Shown here piece after piece: positions 9,510 through 18,756 of a DNA stretch of 64,000 nucleotides. The notes beneath the pieces are model-generated. The model saw only the letters and a program-made list of their open reading frames with translations, was not told where the DNA came from and ran no database searches. The position numbers were made by a program, and so were the translations under genes. The stretch covers positions 62,001-126,000 of the forward strand of contig JAEZNO010000044.1 in the NCBI GenBank assembly GCA_023441805.1. Reading direction: 5' to 3'. The first letter of the stretch is position 1. The number at the start of each line of letters is the position of its first letter. This DNA is from Bacteroidota bacterium (GTDB lineage: Bacteria; Bacteroidota; Bacteroidia; Bacteroidales; Lentimicrobiaceae).

Positions 9510-9668
9510 TTAACGCGTTGAAACTTCACTCTTGTCAGAAGTCAATTCTCGTTGTTGTTTTTCAATTTTTGATAATTTCTTGTCTATCAGAAACAAATAA
9601 ACCGCCAGTCCAACAAAAATGATTGACATAACAATTACTACAACAGCAAATTTATCTTCACCGATCAT
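9510..9668 (-). CDS. ccmD: CcmD-like small membrane protein
   Basis: A 52-residue frame starting at ATG 9668 and ending with TAA at 9510-9512. It has one transmembrane segment (VVVIVMSIIFVGLAVYLFLI, about residues 9-28) followed by a charged cytoplasmic tail (DKKLSKIEKQQRELTSDKSE). This is the size and layout of CcmD, which stabilises the CcmABC-CcmE complex. It starts 7 bases after the ccmC stop and precedes ccmE, exactly where ccmD is expected. CcmD is poorly conserved, so the call relies on topology and position. Confidence 0.75.
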   Translation of the reverse strand: MIGEDKFAVVVIVMSIIFVGLAVYLFLIDKKLSKIEKQQRELTSDKSEVSTR

Positions 9669-9675
9669 CTTAAAA

Positions 9676-10341
9676 TTATTTAGAAAAGATTTGTAATTCG
9701 ATTATTTTCTTACGCTTACGGATTTCAAGGATCCAATAAGCAATTATTATCCAGCCGATTGCGGCAGGATAGAATACGAGACGCATAGTCGGGTCAAGAT
9801 CACCCATTGTAGATGAATTCCCACCTTTGCCCGGATGTAATGAACTATCAGCTAATCGTGGTAAAATTCCAAGGAAGATTACAAGGAGCATAAAAGCGAA
9901 AATGTTGTAAACAGCTGAGACTCTTGCTCTGAGTGATCTTTCATCAATTGAAGCCCGAAGAATTGTATAAGCCAGGTAAGCCATCACACTTACTGCCGCA
10001 CCATTAAGCTGAGGATCATTAGTCCAGAAGTCACCCCATGTAAACTTAGCCCAGATCATACCTGTCAGCAATCCTAGTATTCCAAAGAAAAGACCGGTAT
10101 TCACTGCCTGTGCTGCAAGCAAATCGTCTTTAAGCTTAAGACTACTCAGATACTTGATACTATATACCAACGATGTTCCCAGCATAATGAACATTGCAAA
10201 CCACATTGGTACGTGATAGAAGAGATTTCTGATAGTTTGATGAATAACAGGTAGGACCGGAACTTCAATAAGCAAACCGGCTATAATAGAAAACAATATC
10301 AGTGCTAATCCTGATATCTTCCACCAAAGACCTTTTATCAT
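9676..10341 (-). CDS. ccmC: Haem handling protein CcmC (CcsA/CcmF-like family)
   Basis: Inner-membrane protein that presents haem to CcmE during cytochrome c maturation. The 221-residue, six-helix product carries the periplasmic tryptophan-rich WGxxW signature: WAKFTWGDFWTNDPQLN at about 97-113. It also carries the two haem-ligand histidines, H43 (LFYHVPMW) and H169 (SLHPGKGG). I start at ATG 10341; the frame is open to a TTG at 10371 within ccmB, but the extra ten residues are not family-like. Order is ccmB-ccmC-ccmD-ccmE. Confidence 0.93.
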   Translation of the reverse strand: MIKGLWWKISGLALILFSIIAGLLIEVPVLPVIHQTIRNLFYHVPMWFAMFIMLGTSLVYSIKYLSSLKLKDDLLAAQAVNTGLFFGILGLLTGMIWAKFTWGDFWTNDPQLNGAAVSVMAYLAYTILRASIDERSLRARVSAVYNIFAFMLLVIFLGILPRLADSSLHPGKGGNSSTMGDLDPTMRLVFYPAAIGWIIIAYWILEIRKRKKIIELQIFSK

Positions 10342-10358
10342 AAGGTAATAGATTTCGG

Positions 10359-11015
10359 TTATTTTCGCCAAAGATACGGAAAAAGAATGACTGCCAGTAT
10401 AACGATAACAGCGTCAATCAATAACAAAGAAGAGAGTGATTTGATTATTTGTAAAAGTGGAATTATTTCCTGAAAGGAATTCTTGAAAGCATTTATCACC
10501 AACAACAGAATAGGAATAACTACAGGGAATCCCAAAACAGCCATGAGCGCAGCATTATTTCCTGCTGTGGATGCAATAGCTGACACCATTGTGAGGGCAC
10601 TGGCTATGCCAATACAACCTAATATAAACGAAGGGTAAAAAAGTGAAGGGTTTAGCTCAGGTATTCCTAAAAATAAAACATATAATCCCAGACTAAGGAA
10701 TCCAAGCGCAACCATCAACAGACTATTATAGATAATCTTCGATACTATGATAGACACCGGGGCGGCAATCATAAAATAGTACAAGCGTCGTGCAGTGTGT
10801 TCCTGAATAAAACTCTTACTTACTGCATTAAAAGCAGCAAACAGCAGTATTATCCAAAACAAGGATATCCAGGCATTATCTTCAATTATGCGTCCAAAAG
10901 AGAGTTGCACTACAAAGACAGTTGAAACAACATAAAGGAGGATAGCATTTAATGCATATTTCTGCCTTATTTCTAGCAGGAAATCCTTTTTGATTAGTTC
11001 AATTATCTCTTTCAA
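10359..11015 (-). CDS. ccmB: Haem exporter permease CcmB
   Basis: Integral membrane subunit of the CcmAB ABC transporter that drives release of holo-CcmE. The 218-residue product has about six hydrophobic segments and CcmB-type motifs near the N-terminus (KKDFLLEIRQKYALNAILLY) and in the middle (ALTMVSAIASTAGNNAALMAVLGFPVVIPIL). The ATPase CcmA is not in this window and must be encoded elsewhere. The gene starts 20 bases after the purA stop and ends 17 bases before the ccmC ATG, so it probably shares a transcript with both. Confidence 0.92.
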   Translation of the reverse strand: MKEIIELIKKDFLLEIRQKYALNAILLYVVSTVFVVQLSFGRIIEDNAWISLFWIILLFAAFNAVSKSFIQEHTARRLYYFMIAAPVSIIVSKIIYNSLLMVALGFLSLGLYVLFLGIPELNPSLFYPSFILGCIGIASALTMVSAIASTAGNNAALMAVLGFPVVIPILLLVINAFKNSFQEIIPLLQIIKSLSSLLLIDAVIVILAVILFPYLWRK

Positions 11016-11035
11016 AGGAATTTACTTAGGGTAAT

Positions 11036-12337
11036 TTAATTATTTCTGTCCCTGATTATTGTTTGTTTTCGCTCAGGCCCAAGTGAAACAACTGACACCG
11101 GAAGTTTGAGAGCAGATTCAAGGAATTGGATATACTCTTTAAAAGAAGCCGGTAACTCCTTCCATTCCTGGAATTTAGTAATATCAGTTTCCCACCCTTT
11201 GAGCATTTTGATAACAGGCTTAATATCCTCTGAGAGTGACTCAAAAACGGGGAAGCTATAACTTGTACCATTTATTTGGTAATCAGTGCAAACGCCAACA
11301 GAGTCGAAACCATCCATAACATCAGATTTCATCATCACCAAATCAGTCACTCCATTCAACATGATAGAGTATTTTAAGGCCGGCAAATCAATCCATCCAC
11401 ACCTTCTTGGTCTACCTGTTGTTGAGCCATACTCATGTCCATTTTTTCTGAGCCGTTCACCTGTTTCATCCAGCAGTTCTGATGGGAAAGGGCCACTTCC
11501 AACTCTTGTACAATATGCTTTAAAAACACCAAATACTCTTCCAACCTTTTGGGGTGAGATACCTAATCCGGAGCAGACACCTGCAGTTATTGTGTTAGAG
11601 GAAGTTACGAAAGGATAAGTCCCGAAATCAATGTCAAGCATTGCTCCTTGTGCACCTTCAGCCAGAATGCGCTTACCATTTGCCAGACTCTCATTTATAA
11701 ATAGTTCACTATCAATCAGTGGGATATCATGAATATATTCAAGTCCTTCAAACCATTTAGACTCATATTCAATTACACTCATCTTATCAATAGTAAGTTC
11801 GTCAGGATTAAACCCATAGGAGCGTATAATCCTATAGTGGCTCTCCTTCAATGCAGCATACTTCTCATTGAAGTCTTTCATTTTAAAATCCCCTATTCTG
11901 ACTCCATTTCTGGCAACTTTATCGGTATATGTAGGACCAATTCCTTTGAGAGTAGAGCCTATTTTAGAGTCACCTTTTGACGATTCGAACACAAAATCAA
12001 GTAATCTGTGCCCCGGAGTTATAAGATGTGCCCTTTTTGAGATTACCAGGTTCTTTTCAGGAGCAACATTCTTTTCTCTGAGTTTTACTAACTCACACAT
12101 AATGATATAAGGATCAATAATCACCCCATTTCCAATAACGTTGATCTTATCAGGATGAAAGATACCTGATGGGATAGTATGCAGGACATGCTTTCCACCT
12201 TCAAATTCCAAAGTATGACCTGCATTTGGTCCACCCTGGAATCTGGCAATAATATCATATTGTGGAGTTAAAACATCGGTAATTTTACCTTTACCCTCAT
12301 CGCCCCACTGTAGGCCTAATAAAACATCAACTTTCAT
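11036..12337 (-). CDS. purA: Adenylosuccinate synthetase
   Basis: Cytoplasmic GTP-dependent ligase forming adenylosuccinate from IMP and aspartate, the first committed step to AMP. The 433-residue length is usual. The GTP-binding loop GLQWGDEGKGK lies at residues 8-18 with the catalytic aspartate just after the Q-W-G, and NAGHTL follows. The IMP-site segment KGIGPTYTDKVARNG and the C-terminal TTGRPRRCGWIDL are also present. A putative promoter box is 22 bases upstream. The ccm genes follow at 20 bases, linking nucleotide synthesis and cytochrome maturation on one transcript, probably without functional meaning. Confidence 0.97.
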   Translation of the reverse strand: MKVDVLLGLQWGDEGKGKITDVLTPQYDIIARFQGGPNAGHTLEFEGGKHVLHTIPSGIFHPDKINVIGNGVIIDPYIIMCELVKLREKNVAPEKNLVISKRAHLITPGHRLLDFVFESSKGDSKIGSTLKGIGPTYTDKVARNGVRIGDFKMKDFNEKYAALKESHYRIIRSYGFNPDELTIDKMSVIEYESKWFEGLEYIHDIPLIDSELFINESLANGKRILAEGAQGAMLDIDFGTYPFVTSSNTITAGVCSGLGISPQKVGRVFGVFKAYCTRVGSGPFPSELLDETGERLRKNGHEYGSTTGRPRRCGWIDLPALKYSIMLNGVTDLVMMKSDVMDGFDSVGVCTDYQINGTSYSFPVFESLSEDIKPVIKMLKGWETDITKFQEWKELPASFKEYIQFLESALKLPVSVVSLGPERKQTIIRDRNN

Positions 12338-12359
12338 GAGTTAGTAATTTAATCACTGG

Positions 12360-12367
12360 CAAAAGTA
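12360..12367 (-). promoter_or_regulatory. Putative -7 promoter box for purA
   Basis: TACTTTTG on the minus strand (TAnnTTTG), 22 bases upstream of the purA ATG. Confidence 0.5.
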
Positions 12368-12467
12368 ATCAAAGAAATCGAGGTTAGTGTCATTAAAAGC
12401 TCTTTTGACACTCCGCAATTTTAATAAATAGGAAAGATAATTATCAAAAGGAAAAAGGAAGGAAAAT

Positions 12468-12968
12468 TTAACCTTCAGTTGTTTCAGATTTACTTTCTTC
12501 AATGGGCTTTTTGCCGGCTGTATGTTGATTATCAGTATAACCATAGAAAGTGAGCGAATGACTTGTGATCTTCACTCCCAGTATCTTCTCTACCGAAGTT
12601 TGTATTTCCTGCAATCGTGGGTCACAAAATTCAAGCACAGTGCCATCTTCTAAGTTTATAAAATGGTCGTGCTGTTTGAACTTGAATGACCTTTCGTATT
12701 GGGCATAATTATTACCAAACTGATGCTTAGTTACCAAATTACAATTTTGCAGTAGCTCTATAGTGTTATATAATGTTGCACGACTTACTCTGTATTTATT
12801 GTTTTTCATCTTGATATATAATGATTCAATATCAAAATGCTCTTTTGTCGAGTAAATCTCTTGCAAAATTGTGTATCTCTCCGGCGTTTTCCGATGATTA
12901 TTGCTCTCAAGATAATCAGTAAAGATCTTAGTTACTGTCTCAATATTCAAGCGGTCGTTCTCATCCAT
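12468..12968 (-). CDS. Fur-family transcriptional regulator
   Basis: A 166-residue metal- or peroxide-responsive winged-helix repressor. The DNA-binding domain (about 1-90) has the family pattern TPERYTILQEIYSTKEHFDIESLY and VSRATLYNTIELLQNCNLV. The dimerisation domain has the HDHF metal-site motif (KFKQHDHFINLEDGTVLEF). The CxxC structural zinc motifs usual in Fur and PerR are absent: LEDG stands where many Fur proteins have CxxCG. The hydrophilic C-terminal tail is extra. It may respond to iron, zinc or peroxide; which one cannot be told. It lies 130 bases upstream of purA. Confidence 0.88.
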   Translation of the reverse strand: MDENDRLNIETVTKIFTDYLESNNHRKTPERYTILQEIYSTKEHFDIESLYIKMKNNKYRVSRATLYNTIELLQNCNLVTKHQFGNNYAQYERSFKFKQHDHFINLEDGTVLEFCDPRLQEIQTSVEKILGVKITSHSLTFYGYTDNQHTAGKKPIEESKSETTEG

Positions 12969-13108
12969 AATTTCAGTTTCTCCTTTATTAAGCTGAATTC
13001 AAGGTGTAAAATTATAAAAATAGTTAATTAGAATTTAGAATAAATAAAAATAATCCTGCCAATACCTGTTAAAGTATGCTAGTCAAATAACAAGAAAAAG
13101 AATGGATA

Positions 13109-15349
13109 TTAGTGGGTAGGTGTATCAGCCAAACGACTAATTCTGTATACATTATTGATACCTTTCACTTTCTTCAACTGAGCCATTAGTTTGTTTAAGT
13201 CATCAGTACTATGTACCAACAACATTATGGTAGCTTCAAACACATCACCTGTTGAATCAATATGGAATGATCGGATATTCAGATTTAATTCACTTGAAAT
13301 TATATTTACAATTTCATTAAGCAATCCCATATTATCAAATCCCACCAACCGTATTCCGCTTAGGAATGTTCCTGCTTCAGCTCCTTCCCAGTTGATTTTA
13401 ATTATCCTGTTGCCGTATTTTGACATAAGCTGGATTGCTTCTGGGCAGTTAGTTCGGTGAATCCATATGCCACCATCTGGTGGAACAAATCCAATTACTT
13501 CATCACCGGGTATTGGATTACAACAATCTGATATTCTGTATTCAACCTCAGCATTACCATTGGTTGAAATATCTTTATTTACCAATTGTTGTTTAACATC
13601 TTCGGAAAATTTATGCGGAATCGACGGCTTGGATCTTATAAATGGTCGTGTAATGAGATTAAGCCAACCGCCTTTATCATGCTGCTGAATGCAATCCTTA
13701 ATTTCCCTGACACCTATCTCATCTTTTGCAACACGATAATAAAGGTCAATAGTTGAAGTGATATGGTTACACTCCTGTAATCTTAGCAGTGTATTCCTAT
13801 TCATTTCAATTTTAAGCTGCTTAAACAATTCCTCCAGCTTAATCCTTCCCTCCTCTGTATACTTCTTTCTTTGTTCTTTCAGTGCATCTTTAATGAATGA
13901 TTTCGCACGAGCTGTAACAACATAGTTTATCCACTCTTCCCGTGGACTTTGTTTCTTTGAAGTAATGATTTCTACCTGATCTCCACTCTTAAGAATGTGA
14001 TTCAATGGAACCAGTTTATGATTCACCTTAGCTCCAATACACTGATTTCCTATTTCTGAATGGATATTATATGCGAAATCAAGAGTTGTTGAATTCGACG
14101 GGAGTGTTTTTAATTCACCTTTAGGTGTGAAAACGATAATTTCATCAGCAAAAAGGTTGAGTTTAAATTCATCAAGAAATGCCAGAGCATTTGAATCAGG
14201 CGATTGTAGCAACTCTTTTATCTTATTCAGCCATCGGTCTAATCCGCTTTCACCTGATATTTTTTCTTTATACTTCCAGTGGGCAGCATAGCCTTTCTCG
14301 GCTATTTCATTCATACGTTTGGTTCGTATCTGAACTTCAACCCATTGGCCGGTGTGGCTCATGACAGTAGTGTGCAATGACTCGTAACCATTAGCCTTAG
14401 GGGTTGATATCCAATCCCTCAGTCTATTCTGCTTAGGGCTATAGAAATCAGTAACAATTGAATATGCTTGCCAGCACTGGTATTTTTCATTTTCAAAGCT
14501 ACTGTCCAATATGATTCTAATAGCAAAAATGTCGAATACCTCTTCAAAAGGCACTTGTTTAGCTTTCATTTTTTGCCATATAGAGTAGATAGATTTTTCT
14601 CGTCCGATGATATCAAAGACTAAACCTTGTGCCAGCAATGCTTTCTTTATAGGATATATGAACTTGTTAATGAATTTAGTACGCTCAGCCGATGATTCTT
14701 CCAGCTTTCTGGCTATTGAATTATAAATTTCGGGTTCAGTGTATTTAAGTGCCAGATCTTCCAATTCACTCTTAATTGCATATAAACCCAACCGATGTGC
14801 CAGTGGCGCAAAAAGATAGATAGTCTCCGATGCAATCTTCAGTTGCTTTTCATGAGGCATTGATTCAAGAGTCCTCATATTATGAAGACGATCGGCTAGT
14901 TTTATAAGAATTACTCTGACATCATCTGAAAGCGTCAATAACATCTTACGGAAATTCTCAGCTTGAGCAGAGGTGGTATTATGATCAAATAGTTCTTTAA
15001 TCTTAGTTAATCCATCAATAATCTTGGCAACTTTTTCACCAAACATGCGGCGCATATCATCAATGGTATAATCAGTATCTTCAACAACATCATGAAGCAG
15101 TGAACAGATTATTGAAGTTTCACCAAGCCCGATTTCACCTGCCACTATACGCGCAACCTCAAGAGGATGATATATGTACGGTTCTCCGCTTTTTCTGCGC
15201 ATATCCTTATGTGCAGAAACTGCCAGATTAAACGCTTTCCGCACCGTACGCTTATTTTTCATTTCGGCGCCGGTATTCCAGGCATTGAGAAGAGCTCTGT
15301 ATCTCTTTAATATTTCTTTTCGTTCCAGTTCCGGATTAGCAACGTACAT
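13109..15349 (-). CDS. Bifunctional (p)ppGpp synthetase/hydrolase
   Basis: Long RelA/SpoT homologue (Rel type) that makes and degrades the stringent-response alarmone. The 746-residue product shows, in order: an HD hydrolase domain with H86-D87 in SLLHDVVEDTDYT; the synthetase domain with the G-loop-like RLRDWISTPKANGYESLHTTV; a TGS domain (VFTPKGELKTLPSNSTTLDFAYNIH); a zinc-finger/RIS region (ISDCCNPIPGDEVIGFV); and a C-terminal ACT domain. Both HD and synthetase motifs appear intact, hence bifunctional. Its promoter box is 28 bases upstream of the start. Confidence 0.96.
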   Translation of the reverse strand: MYVANPELERKEILKRYRALLNAWNTGAEMKNKRTVRKAFNLAVSAHKDMRRKSGEPYIYHPLEVARIVAGEIGLGETSIICSLLHDVVEDTDYTIDDMRRMFGEKVAKIIDGLTKIKELFDHNTTSAQAENFRKMLLTLSDDVRVILIKLADRLHNMRTLESMPHEKQLKIASETIYLFAPLAHRLGLYAIKSELEDLALKYTEPEIYNSIARKLEESSAERTKFINKFIYPIKKALLAQGLVFDIIGREKSIYSIWQKMKAKQVPFEEVFDIFAIRIILDSSFENEKYQCWQAYSIVTDFYSPKQNRLRDWISTPKANGYESLHTTVMSHTGQWVEVQIRTKRMNEIAEKGYAAHWKYKEKISGESGLDRWLNKIKELLQSPDSNALAFLDEFKLNLFADEIIVFTPKGELKTLPSNSTTLDFAYNIHSEIGNQCIGAKVNHKLVPLNHILKSGDQVEIITSKKQSPREEWINYVVTARAKSFIKDALKEQRKKYTEEGRIKLEELFKQLKIEMNRNTLLRLQECNHITSTIDLYYRVAKDEIGVREIKDCIQQHDKGGWLNLITRPFIRSKPSIPHKFSEDVKQQLVNKDISTNGNAEVEYRISDCCNPIPGDEVIGFVPPDGGIWIHRTNCPEAIQLMSKYGNRIIKINWEGAEAGTFLSGIRLVGFDNMGLLNEIVNIISSELNLNIRSFHIDSTGDVFEATIMLLVHSTDDLNKLMAQLKKVKGINNVYRISRLADTPTH

Positions 15350-15376
15350 TATCTATGGGTTCCTTTAATAACAATA

Positions 15377-15384
15377 CAAATTTA
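15377..15384 (-). promoter_or_regulatory. Putative -7 promoter box for rel
   Basis: TAAATTTG on the minus strand (TAnnTTTG), 28 bases upstream of the rel ATG. Confidence 0.5.
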
Positions 15385-15454
15385 CCTATTTATTTAATGG
15401 AATTTCCCGAAGGGTATTGTATAAAAAAAAACAAGCTAAAAGCCAAAAATGCCT

Positions 15455-15462
15455 TATATTTG
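15455..15462 (+). promoter_or_regulatory. Putative -7 promoter box upstream of the CHU_C protein
   Basis: TATATTTG on the plus strand matches TAnnTTTG. It lies about 145 bases before the ATG at 15608, implying a long leader, so the assignment is tentative. Confidence 0.35.
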
Positions 15463-15607
15463 TTCATATAACGATACAAACAGAGTTTGCAATATGTAAA
15501 GCAATCAACCTTAGTTGATAAACTTGAGTTCTTTTTATAAAATATTCTTTCTTCGGTTTGCAACTAATGTATCGTACTATTAATCTAATGGAATAAATTT
15601 ATCGATA

Positions 15608-18301
15608 ATGACGCCATTGAATGCCCAAATACTGAACCGGGTCAGGATTTTTTTACTTTGCTTTCTCTTTGTTTCTATCATTCAACTGCCGGTTTTTGCT
15701 ACTCATCAGAGAGCTGGTGAAATCACATATCGATACTTAAAAAATCTTACTTACGAAGTCACTATTACCACTTATACCTTTGCACCCAGTGCAGCCGACC
15801 GTTGCGAGCTAACAATCAATTGGGGTGATGGACAAAGCTCAGTTCTTCCCAGAAGTAACGGGGGACCCGGTATAACTCCTGCAGGTATCAATTGTGAGCA
15901 TGTCGGCGAACTCGTTGATCGTGAAATTCGTAAGAATATTTATGTTGGAGTACATACCTATCCATCAGCCTCCACATACAGGATATGGCTTGAAGATCCA
16001 AATAGAAATATGGGTATCCAAAACATCCCTAATTCAGTTGATGTCCCTTTTTATATTGAAACACTGCTGGTTATTAATCCATTCCTGGGGAATAATTCAT
16101 CTCCCCAACTACTGCTACCACCTATAGATAATGGATGTGTCGGGAGTCCATATTTACATAATCCGGGTGCTTTTGATCCCAATGGGGATAGTTTATCATA
16201 CAGGCTGGTCACTCCCCGAGGAGCTGGTGGTTTGAATATCCTGGGCTATGAACTTCCGAGCCTCGTTGATGAACAGAATCCGGGTGAATTCACAATAAAT
16301 CCTGTAACCGGTGATATCTTATGGGACCACCCGACAATTCAGGGCGAATATAATTTTGCCCTCATTATTGAAGAATGGCGCAATGGCGTCAGGATTGGAT
16401 ATGTGACTCGTGATATGCAGGTTAATATTACTTCGTGTAACAACGACCCGCCTGTCTTAAGTTTAGTCACTGACACATGTGTTATTGCCGGTGATTCATT
16501 AAATCTTACTATTACAGCCTCTGATCCTGATCGTGATCTTCTGGTTCTAACGGCAAGTGGTGGTCCGCTTGTCATTCCGGCCAGTCCGGCTATATTCGAA
16601 GTTACACTTGATTCAATTGGGAAGGCTGTAGGAGAATTCTCCTGGTTGACCGCATGTTCCCATGTAAGAAATCAAACCTATCAGGTTTATTTTAAAGCAC
16701 AGGATGATGGCATTCCGGTTAACCTATTCGATCTTAAGACATTGAATATTAAGGTAATCGCTCCTCCAATCACAAATCCCAATGCTAACCCGTTGGGGAA
16801 CTCTATACAATTATCATGGGATAGGGCTACTTGTATGGAGGCTCGCGGATATAAAATATACAGAAGAGCCGGAAACTCATCATTCACGCCTGATTACTGT
16901 ACAACAGGAGTACCTCCTCAAACTGGATACCAGCTTATTGCTACAACCAATGGCATTGATATTACAAATTATGTTGATGATAATAATGGAGTCGGTTTAG
17001 TCAGAGGTATTACTTATTGTTACATAGTTACCTACTGGTTTGCCGATGGTGCAGAAAGTAAAGCCTCAGAAGAATTCTGTACTGATCTTAGAAAAGACCT
17101 TCCAGTACTTACTAATGTCAGTATTAACTCTACTTCAATTGACAATGGTAATATCTATATCGCATGGTCAAAACCAACAGAATTAGATTCAATTCAAACT
17201 CCCGGCCCATTTATTCAACGGCTGTTCAGAGCCGAAGGATTCAGTACCGAAAACGGAAGCCTCGTGGCAGAATTTGACGACCTGAATGATACAACTTATG
17301 TTGATTCAGGCTTAAACACACAAGATATTCGCTGGACTTACTGGATTGAATTAATCAACAACACTCCGGGCAATGTATTCTCAATTGGTAACTCTGTGCC
17401 TGCTTCTTCGGTTTATGTTCAAACCACTCCTTCTGATAAACAAATCACTCTTATCATAAATGAAAATGTTCCTTGGGCAAATGAACAATATGTTATCTAC
17501 CGAAAGATTGACGGTGGAGTAAACTATGATAGTGTGGCAACTATTCAGGTAAGGCGGTATGTCGATACAGAACTGGTTAATGGTAATTTATACTGTTACT
17601 ATGTGAAAACTATCGGTACATATGGCACCCCGGGATACATTGAACCCATAATTAATTACTCACAGGAGATTTGTGACAGGCCAATTGATAATGTTCCACC
17701 TTGTCCCCCAATTTTAACAGCAGATATTAATTGTGAAGATCAAACAATACTCTTCGCCTGGGAGAATATTCAATTGACTTGTGCTCCTGATATAGCAAAT
17801 TACCTTATATACAGGAAAGGAAATCCATCAGTACTAATAGCTACCGTAGAACCTGAATTTACAACATACCGGTATACAATAACTGATCCCTCAATTTCAG
17901 CCTGCTACTTTATAGTTGCTATTGACACAAATAATAATGTTGACACAACAGGAGTGTTGCCATATTGTCTTGGCATTGACGATTGTCCGCGGTACAGACT
18001 TCCAAATGTATTCACACCAAACGATGATAATGTAAATGACCTGTTCGTTCCTTTCCCCGGGTATACTTCTGTTGAAAGAGTTGAAATGCAGATATTTAAT
18101 CGATGGGGACTCTTAGTATTTGAAACTGTTGATCCCGCAATCAGATGGGATGGGAGGGATAAAAACTCTAATTCAAAATGCCCCCCGGGTGTATATTTCT
18201 ACAAATGTGTAGTATATGAAATTGTGGGATCACCCGAGAATCCCGAAGCTACGGTTGTTAAACCACGCGAATTAACAAACGCCTTGCATTTATTATACTA
18301 A
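15608..18301 (+). CDS. Large secreted protein with gliding-motility C-terminal (CHU_C) domain
   Basis: An 897-residue exported protein. The N-terminal signal peptide (about 12-32) is followed by THQRAGEITYRYLKNLTYEVTI, a start shared by many Bacteroidota proteins of this class. The middle holds several beta-sandwich modules, including two or more fibronectin-III-like repeats (ARGYKIYRRAG, EQYVIYRKIDGG, ANYLIYRKGN). The last 95 residues, from RLPNVFTPNDDNVNDLFVP through IFNRWGLLVFET and RWDGRDKNSN to GVYFYKCVVYE, form the CHU_C domain, a type B signal for the type IX secretion system. Probably a cell-surface or released adhesin-like protein; no catalytic motif was seen. Confidence 0.9.
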   Translation: MTPLNAQILNRVRIFLLCFLFVSIIQLPVFATHQRAGEITYRYLKNLTYEVTITTYTFAPSAADRCELTINWGDGQSSVLPRSNGGPGITPAGINCEHVGELVDREIRKNIYVGVHTYPSASTYRIWLEDPNRNMGIQNIPNSVDVPFYIETLLVINPFLGNNSSPQLLLPPIDNGCVGSPYLHNPGAFDPNGDSLSYRLVTPRGAGGLNILGYELPSLVDEQNPGEFTINPVTGDILWDHPTIQGEYNFALIIEEWRNGVRIGYVTRDMQVNITSCNNDPPVLSLVTDTCVIAGDSLNLTITASDPDRDLLVLTASGGPLVIPASPAIFEVTLDSIGKAVGEFSWLTACSHVRNQTYQVYFKAQDDGIPVNLFDLKTLNIKVIAPPITNPNANPLGNSIQLSWDRATCMEARGYKIYRRAGNSSFTPDYCTTGVPPQTGYQLIATTNGIDITNYVDDNNGVGLVRGITYCYIVTYWFADGAESKASEEFCTDLRKDLPVLTNVSINSTSIDNGNIYIAWSKPTELDSIQTPGPFIQRLFRAEGFSTENGSLVAEFDDLNDTTYVDSGLNTQDIRWTYWIELINNTPGNVFSIGNSVPASSVYVQTTPSDKQITLIINENVPWANEQYVIYRKIDGGVNYDSVATIQVRRYVDTELVNGNLYCYYVKTIGTYGTPGYIEPIINYSQEICDRPIDNVPPCPPILTADINCEDQTILFAWENIQLTCAPDIANYLIYRKGNPSVLIATVEPEFTTYRYTITDPSISACYFIVAIDTNNNVDTTGVLPYCLGIDDCPRYRLPNVFTPNDDNVNDLFVPFPGYTSVERVEMQIFNRWGLLVFETVDPAIRWDGRDKNSNSKCPPGVYFYKCVVYEIVGSPENPEATVVKPRELTNALHLLY

Positions 18302-18385
18302 ACACAACTTTGTTGCTTTAATTCATAATTTAGTTTGAGTTGCTAATTTATTATTGGTGACCAGATTTCCATATGATTGAATAAG

Positions 18386-18468
18386 GGTTAGGAGACGGTT
18401 GGGTGAGGGTTGGTTGACCCCTACCGTCACCCAACCCTCACCCAACCGTCTCCTAACCGTCAACCAAC
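18386..18468. repeat. Inverted array of 11-bp tandem units forming a 28-bp perfect stem
   Basis: Four 11-bp units run head to tail: CGTCACCCAAC (18425), CCTCACCCAAC (18436), CGTCTCCTAAC (18447) and CGTCAACCAAC (18458). Three units in the opposite orientation precede them (18387-18419). The arms 18386-18413 and 18431-18458 are exact reverse complements, 28 of 28 bases, around a 17-nt spacer. The element lies between the CHU_C gene and the island integrase. It has no T tract, so it is unlike a simple terminator. The rest of 18302-18756 shows no gene I can support. Confidence 0.85.
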
Positions 18469-18713
18469 TAAGGAGATGAATATTCATAAAATAAAAGTCT
18501 AACAAAAAAGCGAACAGCAGCCAAGCGAGGACAACCGACTGGTAATGTGTGGATAATGTTCTTTGTTTGGCTTGTTTTTTGGGCAGTCAATGCCTCCGGT
18601 AGACAAAGGTACGACAAAGTTCAATTACCACATCATTACCAACGGCAAAAATGCAGTTTGGCTATAAGTCGCTGTTTGTCTGCTTCTTGCGCCATTCGCC
18701 ATAACCTCTTGTA

Positions 18714-18753
18714 ACTCAAAGTAAACTAATTTTGTAACAGTAAAACTTTGAGT
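18714..18753. promoter_or_regulatory. Inverted repeat around the integrase promoter
   Basis: ACTCAAAGT (18714-18722) and ACTTTGAGT (18745-18753) are exact 9-bp inverted copies separated by 22 bases. The gap contains TAATTTTG (18727-18734), a -7 promoter match, and the right arm ends 3 bases before the integrase ATG. This layout suits an operator controlling integrase expression, possibly autoregulation by the integrase or an accessory factor. Confidence 0.55.
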
Positions 18754-18756
18754 AAG

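Noticed and set aside
12353..12544. Possible 63-residue minus-strand frame between fur and purA
   Set aside because: It overlaps the 3' end of fur in another frame and the purA promoter region; better explained as a shadow.
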